The notes under the pieces are model-generated. The model did no database searches and was not told where the DNA came from. It was given only the letters and a program-made list of their open reading frames with translations. Of a stretch of DNA of 13,882 bases, positions 8,615 to 13,882 are shown piece after piece; position 1 is the stretch's first letter, and each line of letters begins with the position of its first letter. The stretch covers positions 1 to 13,882 of the forward strand of contig JBFEUI010000075.1 of the NCBI GenBank assembly GCA_041547565.1. The letters are read 5' to 3'. The translations under genes and the position numbers were made by a program. This DNA is from JBFEUI01 sp041547565 (GTDB taxonomy: Bacteria; Pseudomonadota; Gammaproteobacteria; Thiohalomonadales; Thiohalomonadaceae).

Positions 8615-8705
8615 CATTGATTTTATAGGGTGGCTGATTCATATTCGCAGATGGATGTGTTGCATAACTATGAAAACAATGTGGAAGTGAGAGGATAATA
8701 CCGCC

Positions 8706-9593
8706 ATGTCAGTACCAGAAATTGACAGCCAGCTCCAGGAAGAGGTTTCCCAGCTCGACACCAAGCGCAAGGTGCTGGAGCAGATTGCTGAAATTGCCAG
8801 GGCCATCGAGCACATGCAGGACGGCCTCAACTCGGTACTGATACTGGGCGTCTCATCCAACGACCTGCCACGCGAGGCGCTGGAACTCTACAAGTCGCTC
8901 AGCGGCAGCATGCAGAACCTGCCGGTGACCAAGATAAAGGAGTACCTGAAAAACCTGCAAACGCTGATCAACAGCCAACTGCAGAAGATACTGCAGTACT
9001 CGGGACTGGATTTCGAAACCGATGAGGCGGTTGAAATTATCTGCATGTCGGGTGATTCAGAGGCCTCGGACATCAATCCGCTGGACCTGCTGAAAGACTT
9101 CAAGCGGGCCTCCCAGACGGCGGTATCACTGCGCGTGCTGTTGAAAAAACGCGGTGTGAACACCGAGGGGACCGTGGTCTCCGTGCCGCAGGAGGCGATA
9201 AAGGAGCAGCTGTCCCACCTGGAGCAGCAGGAGCAGCAGCAGCGGGTCAAGATCAAGGACAAAATCATCGAGATGAAGGAGGACATTGCCGGCATGCTCG
9301 CCAATCCGTCCTACCCTGATGGGATGAAGGCGATCCTCACCGGTGTGCAGGCCAATCTCGACAACGACCTGCAGCAGATCGAGGCGGGCAGGCGGCTGGA
9401 CAGCCTGAGCTTTATTGCCGAGACGCAGGAACTGAGCGAGGTACCGCAGGAACAGGAGGTCGGCGAGGTGGCGCAGGAGGCACAGCCCGAGGAGCAGGAT
9501 GGCAAGGCCGGTTTTGTCGATACGGCAAACCGCTGGCTGAACACGCCGTGGAGCGTGTCGTGGCAGGATCTGAAAAACGAGACCGACAGCTAG
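8706..9593 (+). CDS. Uncharacterised Gln/Glu-rich, probably coiled-coil protein
   Basis: I do not recognise the family. The protein is 295 residues, acidic, with no signal peptide and no membrane segment, so it is probably cytosolic. Long heptad-like helical stretches are seen near residues 6-45, 75-100 and 165-235, the last rich in Gln, Glu and Lys (HLEQQEQQQRVKIKDK). A Glu/Gln-rich linker (about 240-265) leads to a short tryptophan-containing tail, TANRWLNTPWSVSWQDLKN, which could be an amphipathic peptide for binding a partner or a membrane surface. AGAGGA about 14 bases before the ATG is a plausible ribosome binding site. The 267-base gap to the divergent mltF should hold its promoter, though none stands out. 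Base composition matches the core genes, so it looks chromosomal, not a cassette. Confidence 0.8.
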   Translation: MSVPEIDSQLQEEVSQLDTKRKVLEQIAEIARAIEHMQDGLNSVLILGVSSNDLPREALELYKSLSGSMQNLPVTKIKEYLKNLQTLINSQLQKILQYSGLDFETDEAVEIICMSGDSEASDINPLDLLKDFKRASQTAVSLRVLLKKRGVNTEGTVVSVPQEAIKEQLSHLEQQEQQQRVKIKDKIIEMKEDIAGMLANPSYPDGMKAILTGVQANLDNDLQQIEAGRRLDSLSFIAETQELSEVPQEQEVGEVAQEAQPEEQDGKAGFVDTANRWLNTPWSVSWQDLKNETDS

Positions 9594-9608
9594 GCTTGCA
9601 TCGCTCCC

Positions 9609-9682
9609 TTACAACCATTGTCATCGAAGCGATCCAGGGGCGGACATTAACGCCCCGCCTCAGCTGCATGCAGTTGTTGGGC
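9609..9682 (-). other. Probable attC site after the methyltransferase-like gene
   Basis: In gene direction the site starts with R'' GCCCAAC (9676-9682) and ends with R' GTTGTAA (9609-9615), 74 bp. Between them the two halves pair imperfectly: CAAC/GTTG at the base, CATGCAGC with GCTTCGATG (one bulge, one mismatch), then a 6-bp GGGGCG/CGCCCC hairpin (9637-9642 and 9651-9656) with an 8-base loop. This is the layout of attC with extrahelical bases. R' is less canonical than in the other sites and the gene stop is 50 bases away, so it is less secure. Confidence 0.5.
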
Positions 9683-9731
9683 GCATTGACACGCGCTCTT
9701 GCGCACCCTGAAATTGCACCGATGAGCCCTT

Positions 9732-10451
9732 TCAGTAAATTCCCGGAATCAGCCGATAGCGCACGCGCCGCGCATACTCCCGGTAGCCCGGCAACTCGTC
9801 CTGTAGAGTCTGATCTTCCAGCACCGTTCTGATCACCGTGATGATTAGTGCCACCGCCGCGGGGATCAGTGTCCATACCGAGCCCAGAGCAAGAACAATA
9901 CCGAACAGTGGAAGAATATTTCCGGCATAACCCGGATGCCGCACAAACCGGTACGGACCGGTATCACACACCACATGCCCCCGATCCGCCTGAATACGCA
10001 CCACGCTGGAGAAAAAGCGGTTCTCTGCCAGTGCCCATGTGGCGAAGGCGTAACCGAACGCGATAAAAATGAATCCTGCCACGCTGAGCCATAGAGGAAA
10101 TTCGGGAGACCAGTTATAGCGATGGTCCAGCCCTGCCACAATCACCATAGGAAACACAAGACTCACCGCCATCAGTGGAGCCAGTACTTTGTCCCAGGCC
10201 TTTGCGTTATGAAAATTTTCTTTATTTTGCCTTTCAACCGTTATACCGGGATGTCGCTGTTCGGCCCACATGCGCCCGCCTATACCAGCGGCCAGGATCA
10301 GTAAGGAATAGAGCCACGCCTGCCACCAACCGAGGTGCCCGCCGCATAGCAATAAAATCAGCGGGATAAGAAGATACGCCACAACCAACCTGATCCACTG
10401 GCGAGGGGATACTGTTTGCGCTGAAGCTTCATTAACCGTCTTTGCTGACAT
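9732..10451 (-). CDS. Isoprenylcysteine carboxyl methyltransferase (ICMT)-like membrane protein
   Basis: A 239-residue integral membrane protein of the ICMT/PEMT-like methyltransferase family. Hydrophobic segments are seen near residues 20-38, 44-60, 88-108, 118-141 and 176-208. The S-adenosylmethionine-binding C-terminal part carries the family motifs: GPYRFVRHPGYAGNIL (Arg171, His172, Pro173), then LEDQTLQDELPGYREYARRV (Glu212, Asp213) and the tail RYRLIPGIY. Bacterial members methylate various substrates, and the substrate here is not inferable. CGGAG sits about eight bases before the ATG. The start is only 13 bases past a GTTGTAA core-like site, the same spacing as the cassette genes, and an attC-like palindrome follows the gene. 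It may therefore be a cassette gene, although its composition is closer to the chromosome. Confidence 0.88.
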   Translation of the reverse strand: MSAKTVNEASAQTVSPRQWIRLVVAYLLIPLILLLCGGHLGWWQAWLYSLLILAAGIGGRMWAEQRHPGITVERQNKENFHNAKAWDKVLAPLMAVSLVFPMVIVAGLDHRYNWSPEFPLWLSVAGFIFIAFGYAFATWALAENRFFSSVVRIQADRGHVVCDTGPYRFVRHPGYAGNILPLFGIVLALGSVWTLIPAAVALIITVIRTVLEDQTLQDELPGYREYARRVRYRLIPGIY

Positions 10452-10464
10452 GTCATTCTCCGAA

Positions 10465-10557
10465 TTACAACGGATTTGAGTGTGTGCCTAAAGGTGTCTG
10501 CTGAAGTGGTGCTGGATCACGACGTTAGGAGCGTCCTAATTGACCCGTTTGTTAGAC
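10465..10557 (-). other. Degenerate or truncated attC after the small membrane-protein gene
   Basis: In gene direction R'' is GTCTAAC (10551-10557), a perfect RYYYAAC, lying inside the last codons of the upstream gene. The candidate R' is GTTGTAA (10465-10471). The outer parts resemble each other (TAACAAACGG against TTACAACGG), and TTAGGA/TCCTAA (10525-10530 and 10534-10539) forms a small inner hairpin. The right half otherwise pairs poorly. It is either a decayed attC or a half site joined to unrelated DNA. Confidence 0.4.
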
Positions 10558-10823
10558 TTTTTATTCTTATTTACAAAGGATACAAGTAACCATGGCGCCA
10601 TATAAAAAGAACAAACTGCAAAAAATGTATGTAAAACTACTACTAAATAATAAGAAAATGGTGCTGTGTCCACATAGTGATTTCTACATTCAAGAATTTT
10701 GGGGCACCATTCCGCTATACCTGTACTTAAGTCTCTATAAATTTCATAAAAAAAGAAAGACGACAATGATAGAAAAAATACGATTATTAAAGATATAATT
10801 ATAATCTTTTTTATTTTATCCAT
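10536..10823 (-). CDS. Small two-helix membrane protein, cassette-borne
   Basis: Not recognised. A 95-residue protein with a lysine start (MDKIKK) and two hydrophobic helices near residues 7-25 and 57-84. The loop between them contains Cys40 and Cys46, which could pair if it faces the periplasm. The C-terminal tail is basic (NKNKKSNKR). The composition is very AT-rich, unlike the flanking chromosome. The ATG lies only a few bases after the R' core GTTAGAG of the preceding attC, so the core itself (TAGAG) may serve as the weak ribosome binding site. The coding sequence runs through the R'' core of its own attC. Function unknown; small membrane proteins of this type are common in cassettes, some being toxins or defence factors, but nothing here shows that. 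Confidence 0.65.
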   Translation of the reverse strand: MDKIKKIIIISLIIVFFLSLSSFFFYEIYRDLSTGIAEWCPKILECRNHYVDTAPFSYYLVVVLHTFFAVCSFYMAPWLLVSFVNKNKKSNKRVN

Positions 10824-10828
10824 TATTA

Positions 10829-10885
10829 CTCTAACGTTTTGCTCAATCGCGCGGTTTTTTGCTCGCTTGGAGCTGCTTGTTATAA
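10829..10885 (-). other. attC site, 57 bp
   Basis: In gene direction R'' TTATAAC (10879-10885) is followed by GCTCCAAGCG, a short A-rich loop, CGCGATTGAGC, and R' GTTAGAG (10829-10835). GCTC-AA pairs with TT-GAGC, leaving an extrahelical base. This is a compact attC of classic '59-base element' size. The stop TAA of the upstream gene (10880-10882) is inside R''. Confidence 0.82.
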
Positions 10886-11467
10886 CTTGCTTGTATTTGT
10901 TTGAGGAGCTTCATTGAATAGAATCACATTGTCAACAACAAAACCCGCCCAACTTTCTCTACCAATTAAGTATACTTTCTCATTTTCAAATGCCTCTAAT
11001 TTTTTGTGATTTGGTATATGCCCAACACAGAAGCGATGAGAGTCTCCACTTTCATCAACTGCAACGCCATACCATACGCATATTTTAGTTGCGCCAGCAC
11101 GTAGATTGGTTTTGTGATGACTTGTAAATATTGCTTCAATATTTTTATTTTTATAGTTGAATATATCCATAGACATTTCTACTAGTAGAAAAAAAGACCA
11201 TATGCAAAAGGCAGTGATGGTGAATGCGCCAAATAAGCGTTTTATTAAATAAGAAGTCTTTATATCTTTATTTGGCTTTGCCGCATATTTAACAGTATCG
11301 AACAGAATCAATGAACCAAATATTACGCCAATAACAATTGAGAATGATGAGTATGTATATGCATTATTATTAGAAAAGAAAAGCACAATGAAGATATTTA
11401 AAAGCAATAGGGAATATAGCATTCCTTTTATGCCTAAATTATTCCACCAATCTATTGTTTGACCCAT
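10880..11467 (-). CDS. Three-helix membrane protein of unknown function, cassette-borne
   Basis: Not recognised. It has 195 residues. Hydrophobic helices lie near residues 14-31, 38-57 and 77-98. A soluble C-terminal domain of about 90 residues follows, with alternating strands (KICVWYGVAVDESGDSHRFCVG, then EKVYLIGRESWAGFVVDNVILFN), looking like a small beta domain. AAAGGAAAA before the ATG is a good ribosome binding site, 5-7 bases away, right after the GTTATAA core of the preceding half site. The stop codon is inside the R'' core of its attC. It is AT-rich and clearly foreign to the flanking genes. No catalytic motif is visible. Confidence 0.75.
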   Translation of the reverse strand: MGQTIDWWNNLGIKGMLYSLLLLNIFIVLFFSNNNAYTYSSFSIVIGVIFGSLILFDTVKYAAKPNKDIKTSYLIKRLFGAFTITAFCIWSFFLLVEMSMDIFNYKNKNIEAIFTSHHKTNLRAGATKICVWYGVAVDESGDSHRFCVGHIPNHKKLEAFENEKVYLIGRESWAGFVVDNVILFNEAPQTNTSKL

Positions 11468-11479
11468 GTTTTCCTTTAG

Positions 11480-11525
11480 TTATAACGCATTGTTAAGGGG
11501 CGCGGAGCCGCAACGCGGCGGAGCC
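11480..11525 (-). other. Half attC (right half, L'-R') without R''
   Basis: In gene direction the sequence GCGCCCCTTAACAATGC followed by GTTATAA (11480-11486) matches the usual 3' half of an attC (CCCCTTA, spacer, R'). A small GCCGC-GTT-GCGGC hairpin precedes it. No partner R''/L'' half is found before the REP-like hairpin that adjoins it, so the site appears broken. Confidence 0.6.
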
Positions 11526-11527
11526 AA

Positions 11528-11589
11528 AAAACGGGGTCAGAGAGCATTATTCGCTAATATTAGAGTTAATTGCTCTCTGACCCCGTTTT
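11528..11589. repeat. REP-like 62-bp inverted-repeat element
   Basis: AAAACGGGGTCAGAGAGCA (11528-11546) and its exact 19-base reverse complement (11571-11589) flank a 24-base centre that itself contains the perfect palindrome CTAATATTAG (11554-11563). From memory, GGGGTCAGAG...CTCTGACCCC hairpins occur widely in proteobacteria and flank REP-associated tyrosine transposase genes. No transposase is present here, so this would be a non-autonomous copy moved in trans. It lies between one intact attC and one half attC. Confidence 0.85.
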
Positions 11590-11593
11590 CTCT

Positions 11594-11671
11594 ACATAAC
11601 CGGCAAAAAGGCGTGCGGACTGTTTTCTAGGCCGTACGTCCTTTTTGTCGGTGTTGATGTTCTTGTTAGCA
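11594..11671 (-). other. attC site, 78 bp, after the GNAT gene
   Basis: In gene direction R'' is TGCTAAC (11665-11671) and R' is GTTATGT (11594-11600). The inner arms pair well: CCGACAAAAAGG with CCTTTTTGCCGG, and GTACGGCCT with AGTCCGCAC, leaving extrahelical bases. The last codon and stop of the acetyltransferase gene (TGC TAA) form the R'' core. Confidence 0.85.
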
Positions 11672-12079
11672 GATGTTTTTGTCACGCTCTAAAACCCAGC
11701 AACGTTCATTATTTGTAAAGCCAATGTGCTTGTAATAGGTATTTGCGTCTGGAGCTGCAATTAGTATTAGTTTGCACTTTGGCCCTAACTGATCTTGTGT
11801 TATTGATTGTAGTCTTTTTCCTATGCCGTTTTTTTGATGATGTGCTGATACTGCTAGATCAGAGAGATAACATGCATAATGAAAATCTGTAAGTGAACGT
11901 GCAATGCCGACAAGTTCATTGTCCTGCCAAGCAGAAACTACAAGATTGCTGTTTTCTAACATGCCTTTAATGCATTCATAGTCATCAATTGGTCTACGTG
12001 TGCCGAGCGTAGAGACTTCAAGCAAACCAATAAACTGCTCGGTAGTTATCGGTGTGTTGATTTTATATTGAACTTCCAT
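11666..12079 (-). CDS. GNAT-family N-acetyltransferase, cassette-borne
   Basis: A 137-residue acetyl-CoA-dependent acetyltransferase of the GNAT fold, presumably cytosolic. The acetyl-CoA-binding motif A is visible as LSDLAVSAHHQKNGIGKRL (about 72-90; the Q-x-x-G-x-G loop is QKNGIG). The strand KLILIAAP and the helix ANTYYKHIGFTNNE (about 112-125) give the motif B Tyr and the common 'YxxxGF' signature. The substrate is unknown: GNAT cassettes range from drug-modifying enzymes to toxins of toxin-antitoxin pairs, but no antitoxin partner gene is present here. The ribosome binding site is weak (AAAGAAA about 11 bases before the ATG). The stop codon lies in the attC R'' core. Confidence 0.9.
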   Translation of the reverse strand: MEVQYKINTPITTEQFIGLLEVSTLGTRRPIDDYECIKGMLENSNLVVSAWQDNELVGIARSLTDFHYACYLSDLAVSAHHQKNGIGKRLQSITQDQLGPKCKLILIAAPDANTYYKHIGFTNNERCWVLERDKNIC

Positions 12080-12099
12080 TTTGTATTTTTTCTTTATTC

Positions 12100-12168
12100 A
12101 GCTAACGATCAAGCTGTGGGGTGCGCAGCGAAGCAAGCATCCCACACGAGCGCCTTATTATGTTGAAA
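12100..12168 (-). other. attC site, 69 bp
   Basis: In gene direction the R''-like TTTCAAC (12162-12168) and R' GTTAGCT (12100-12106) bound an imperfect palindrome in which TGTGGGATGC pairs with GCGCACCCCACA. R'' departs from consensus in its first base. The gene stop (TGA, 12173-12175) is just upstream. Confidence 0.72.
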
Positions 12169-12172
12169 TGTT

Positions 12173-12616
12173 TCATTGCCATAACTTTGAGCCTAATTCG
12201 CTTAATGAATATGCAATGATAAGTATTGCTATAACCGCCATTACTATATAGCTAGAAAAGAATATTTTTTGTTGTTTATTTGTACCAACTTTCACTCCTT
12301 CATGACGAAAACTTATATTCTTCACTGCCTCTCTACCTGACGCGTCTAGATAAATAGCTCCACCAATCAACGACACTATTGGCCACAATTTGTGATCAAC
12401 GATCATTAAAATACCGGCTAACGGTAACCACCCAAGCACCATCAAATCCCAATACGCTGTATATCGCTCTGACCTTTGCAGTATTGGATCAGTATCTTTT
12501 GGATTCTCTTGAATTCCTAATCGTTGTGCTAGCTTGAAATTAACGGATGAGATGATTTGGGCGAGGTATAGCGCACCGCCTAAAATCAATAGTACCCATC
12601 CGATAGCTACCTGCAC
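12173..12616 (-). CDS. Four-helix membrane protein of unknown function, cassette-borne
   Basis: Not recognised. It has 147 residues. Hydrophobic helices lie near residues 3-25, 55-72, 76-92 and 119-138. Two hydrophilic segments (26-54, and 93-118 with ASGREAVKNISFRHEGVK) separate them, so both termini are on the same side. The start is GTG, with AAGGTAAGGTG a few bases upstream as a strong ribosome binding site lying just after the R' core of the preceding attC. That position decides the start. No catalytic or transport motif is evident. Confidence 0.72.
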   Translation of the reverse strand: MQVAIGWVLLILGGALYLAQIISSVNFKLAQRLGIQENPKDTDPILQRSERYTAYWDLMVLGWLPLAGILMIVDHKLWPIVSLIGGAIYLDASGREAVKNISFRHEGVKVGTNKQQKIFFSSYIVMAVIAILIIAYSLSELGSKLWQ

Positions 12617-12635
12617 TGTGTCACCTTACCTTTCA

Positions 12636-12716
12636 ACATAACGACCTGCATAAGGGGCGCCGCGGTAGCGGCGTCCCAGCGAACGAGAGTGAGCGTTCTT
12701 GATTCGCTGGTTAGGC
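12636..12716 (-). other. attC site, 81 bp
   Basis: In gene direction R'' is GCCTAAC (12710-12716), a perfect match, and R' is GTTATGT (12636-12642). Inside are CAGCGAATCAAGAACGC, GGGACGCCGCTACCGCGGCGCCCC and CTTATGCAG, matching the usual attC pattern with a GC-rich central hairpin (GCCGC/GCGGC). The upstream gene's TAA stop (12717-12719) touches R''. Confidence 0.88.
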
Positions 12717-13256
12717 TTATATGCCTTCAACATATGCCTTAACACCATCTTTTAGCTGCAGCTCAATGGCTGAAAGTTGAAAAGCGTTGTTAACAGCATT
12801 AAACACAAATATTGCTGATGTTTTCCACCCCTGTGAATAACCATTTGTCATGTAGCTGACTTTTATGTGCCCATTATTATCGCTTAGGCAGAGCGCCTTT
12901 AGGACGTCTTCACCGCTCTTTATTGGGGTTACGTTACCGCAGTCAGAAAATTCACCTCCATTACCACGCAGTTGGGAGTAGATATGTTGGTAGTTCATTA
13001 CCAGAGCAGGCGCGTACTTATCTGTAATGTACTGTCTGACTTTGATGTCAACTTGTTTCTGACTTAGTGACTTATTTGTAATGTTGGCGCGAGGCCTGAT
13101 TTGTTGATAGAGAGACTCAACAACTGACTCGTAATTTGTCGCTTTCTCGATGTTGTCAGAGACACTGTAAAGCTTGCCTATTGAATCAGCGTCTAATGCG
13201 AGCGATACACAAGAGTAAGTAAGTAATGCAATAGCGACTAAATATCTTGAGAACAT
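12717..13256 (-). CDS. Secreted or periplasmic protein of unknown function, cassette-borne
   Basis: Not recognised. It has 179 residues. A typical signal peptide (MFSRYLVAIALLTYSCVSLA) is expected to be cut after Ala20, leaving a mature soluble protein of about 159 residues. The mature part has only two cysteines (Cys106 and Cys123 of the precursor), consistent with one disulphide made in the periplasm. The N-terminal half is predicted helical (SIGKLYSVSDNIEKATN, then SVVESLYQQI), and the C-terminal half has strand-like segments (HIKVSYMTNGYSQGWKTSAIFVFN). AAGGAAA about eight bases before the ATG is a good ribosome binding site, placed directly after the R' core GTTAGGC. Function cannot be inferred. 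Confidence 0.78.
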   Translation of the reverse strand: MFSRYLVAIALLTYSCVSLALDADSIGKLYSVSDNIEKATNYESVVESLYQQIRPRANITNKSLSQKQVDIKVRQYITDKYAPALVMNYQHIYSQLRGNGGEFSDCGNVTPIKSGEDVLKALCLSDNNGHIKVSYMTNGYSQGWKTSAIFVFNAVNNAFQLSAIELQLKDGVKAYVEGI

Positions 13257-13272
13257 CGAAATTTCCTTGTTT

Positions 13273-13390
13273 GCCTAACGCCGTGCTCACCGGACCGTGA
13301 GCGGAGCGGCAATTTGTGCGAAAAGAGCGCGAAGCGCGACGCACAATTTGCCGCGGAGTCTCGCGGGTCCGGTGCAGCTACTTGTTAGAA
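13273..13390 (-). other. attC site, 118 bp
   Basis: In gene direction the R''-like TTCTAAC (13384-13390) and R' GTTAGGC (13273-13279, perfect) bound a long palindrome. The core stem is 15 bp and perfect: GCGGCAATTTGTGCG (13306-13320) with CGCACAATTTGCCGC (13340-13354). CGGACC/GGTCCG pairs outside it. It is VCR-like in length, much larger than its neighbours. The SIR2-like gene's TAA stop is inside R''. Confidence 0.85.
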
Positions 13391-13882
13391 GGTGATTGCA
13401 CCCCATTGTTGAACTTCCTTCATTTCGGAATCGAGCCATTCTTGAAAACCGGAACAAGCCTTCTTAATGGTAGCTCGAGGCAAAGCTGTTGCGATTCGAT
13501 CGGCCGACGTATCCAACACGCTTTTGTTCCGATTCACCACTACCCATTGAGACTCCCCAATGGGCAGGTCGTCCTTTGCGCGACTTAGTGCAGCTAACAA
13601 AAACTTGTCTGTATCGCACTCGAATGACATTCCAACTACGACGAATGTACGATCCCATAGCATTTGGTTATAAACAATATCCGCTTCGGGCGATGACCAG
13701 CGTTCGGAGGTTGGATCTTCCTCAAGAAGGAATGGACTCCGATTCGAATTGCCTTCGAGTTCTTCTACAGTGCCATTTAAGTGGAATACGTGGCTATTCG
13801 CCATCCACGCCGGCTGGACCTCCAGATTAAGCGAAAGAATTTCTCTTTGAAGCAAGTAGTCCCAATTCGTTGTTATGAAACG
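13385..13882 (-). CDS. SIR2-like domain protein, 5' partial, cassette-borne
   Basis: The frame is open to the right edge of the window, so only the last 165 residues are seen; the TTG at 13853-13855 is simply an internal Leu codon. The first visible residues, RFITTNWDYLLQREIL, match the TTNxD segment of bacterial SIR2-like (SIR2_2) domains, which bind and often hydrolyse NAD+. Further on are VFHLNGTVEE, with a His at the catalytic position (H-x-x-G), and FVVVGMSFECDTDKFL, the 'GxS...D' segment near the end of the fold. The Rossmann glycine motif lies off-window. Many stand-alone SIR2-like proteins are anti-phage effectors that deplete NAD+, so defence is a reasonable inference, not shown. The stop overlaps an attC R'' core, marking it as a cassette gene. 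Confidence 0.8.
   Translation of the reverse strand, partial: RFITTNWDYLLQREILSLNLEVQPAWMANSHVFHLNGTVEELEGNSNRSPFLLEEDPTSERWSSPEADIVYNQMLWDRTFVVVGMSFECDTDKFLLAALSRAKDDLPIGESQWVVVNRNKSVLDTSADRIATALPRATIKKACSGFQEWLDSEMKEVQQWGAITF

Larger units (their letters stand above)
9609..13882 (-). mobile_element. Integron gene-cassette array (right end outside the window)
   Basis: All genes here are on the minus strand, and nearly every intergenic gap contains an imperfect palindrome bounded, in gene direction, by an RYYYAAC-like R'' site and a GTTRRRY-like R' site. That is the definition of attC. The sites differ in length and sequence while the genes are unrelated, short and mostly AT-rich, as in arrays built from a mixed cassette pool. 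Approximate cassettes, cut at G/TT of R': 12642-13278, 12106-12641, 11600-12105, 11486-11599 (no gene), 10835-11485, 10471-10834 and possibly 9615-10470. Read right to left, attI and any integrase would lie beyond 13882. No integrase gene is visible, so the region could also be a CALIN. The left boundary is uncertain: 9609 if the methyltransferase is a cassette, otherwise about 10465. Confidence 0.85.

Noticed and set aside
10592..10798. A plus-strand 68-residue frame over the small membrane-protein gene
   Set aside because: It would oppose the strand of every other cassette gene and has no ribosome binding site. The minus-strand frame has two clear membrane helices and the expected attC placement.
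11528..11589. Rho-independent terminator for the GNAT or membrane-protein gene
   Set aside because: The stem is long and ends in T/A runs on both strands, but the 19-bp perfect arms, the central palindrome and the resemblance to REP-type repeats fit a mobile hairpin better. It could still act as a terminator secondarily.
11666..12616. Toxin-antitoxin pair (GNAT toxin with a small partner)
   Set aside because: The neighbouring gene is a four-helix membrane protein separated by a complete attC. There is no DNA-binding antitoxin-like gene and no operon overlap.
13306..13354. CRISPR-like or phage repeat
   Set aside because: The two 15-bp arms are inverted, not direct, repeats and are bounded by R''/R' cores, so they form one attC.

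Overview
The window looks like a gammaproteobacterial chromosome. The left two thirds (about 1-9600) is GC-rich. It carries the housekeeping genes guaA, serB, tadA and mltF, with a tadA/mltF arrangement common in that class. I cannot name the genus from sequence alone.

Layout of the core part: a 5'-truncated guaA (+) runs in from the left edge. A receiver-only response regulator (+) follows, ending in a clear rho-independent terminator. Next come a membrane-anchored metallophosphoesterase (+), serB with N-terminal ACT domains (+), and a QEGLA-motif (DUF1704) protein (+) whose expected HExxxH zinc-peptidase motif reads HMLGTH. Then tadA (+) faces mltF (-). A glutamine-rich, probably coiled-coil protein of unknown function (+) ends the core part.

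From about 9600 or 10465 to the right edge every gene is on the minus strand. Most are AT-rich, short and unrelated to one another. Each is followed (in gene direction) by an imperfect palindrome bounded by RYYYAAC-like and GTTRRRY-like core sites. These are integron attC sites, so the region is a gene-cassette array read right to left. I find five complete attC sites (57, 78, 69, 81 and 118 bp), one half site, one degenerate site and one further plausible site of 74 bp. Several cassette genes have their stop codon inside or touching the R'' core site. No integrase or attI lies in the window; in this orientation they would be beyond the right edge, or absent altogether (a CALIN-type cluster).

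Cassette contents in gene order from the right: a SIR2-like protein cut by the window edge (candidate anti-phage protein), a secreted protein of unknown function, a four-helix membrane protein, a GNAT acetyltransferase, a tiny non-coding unit holding a 62-bp REP-like hairpin plus half an attC, a three-helix membrane protein, a small two-helix membrane protein, and possibly an isoprenylcysteine methyltransferase-like membrane enzyme at the array's end. None of these genes forms an obvious pathway with another, as expected of independently acquired cassettes.
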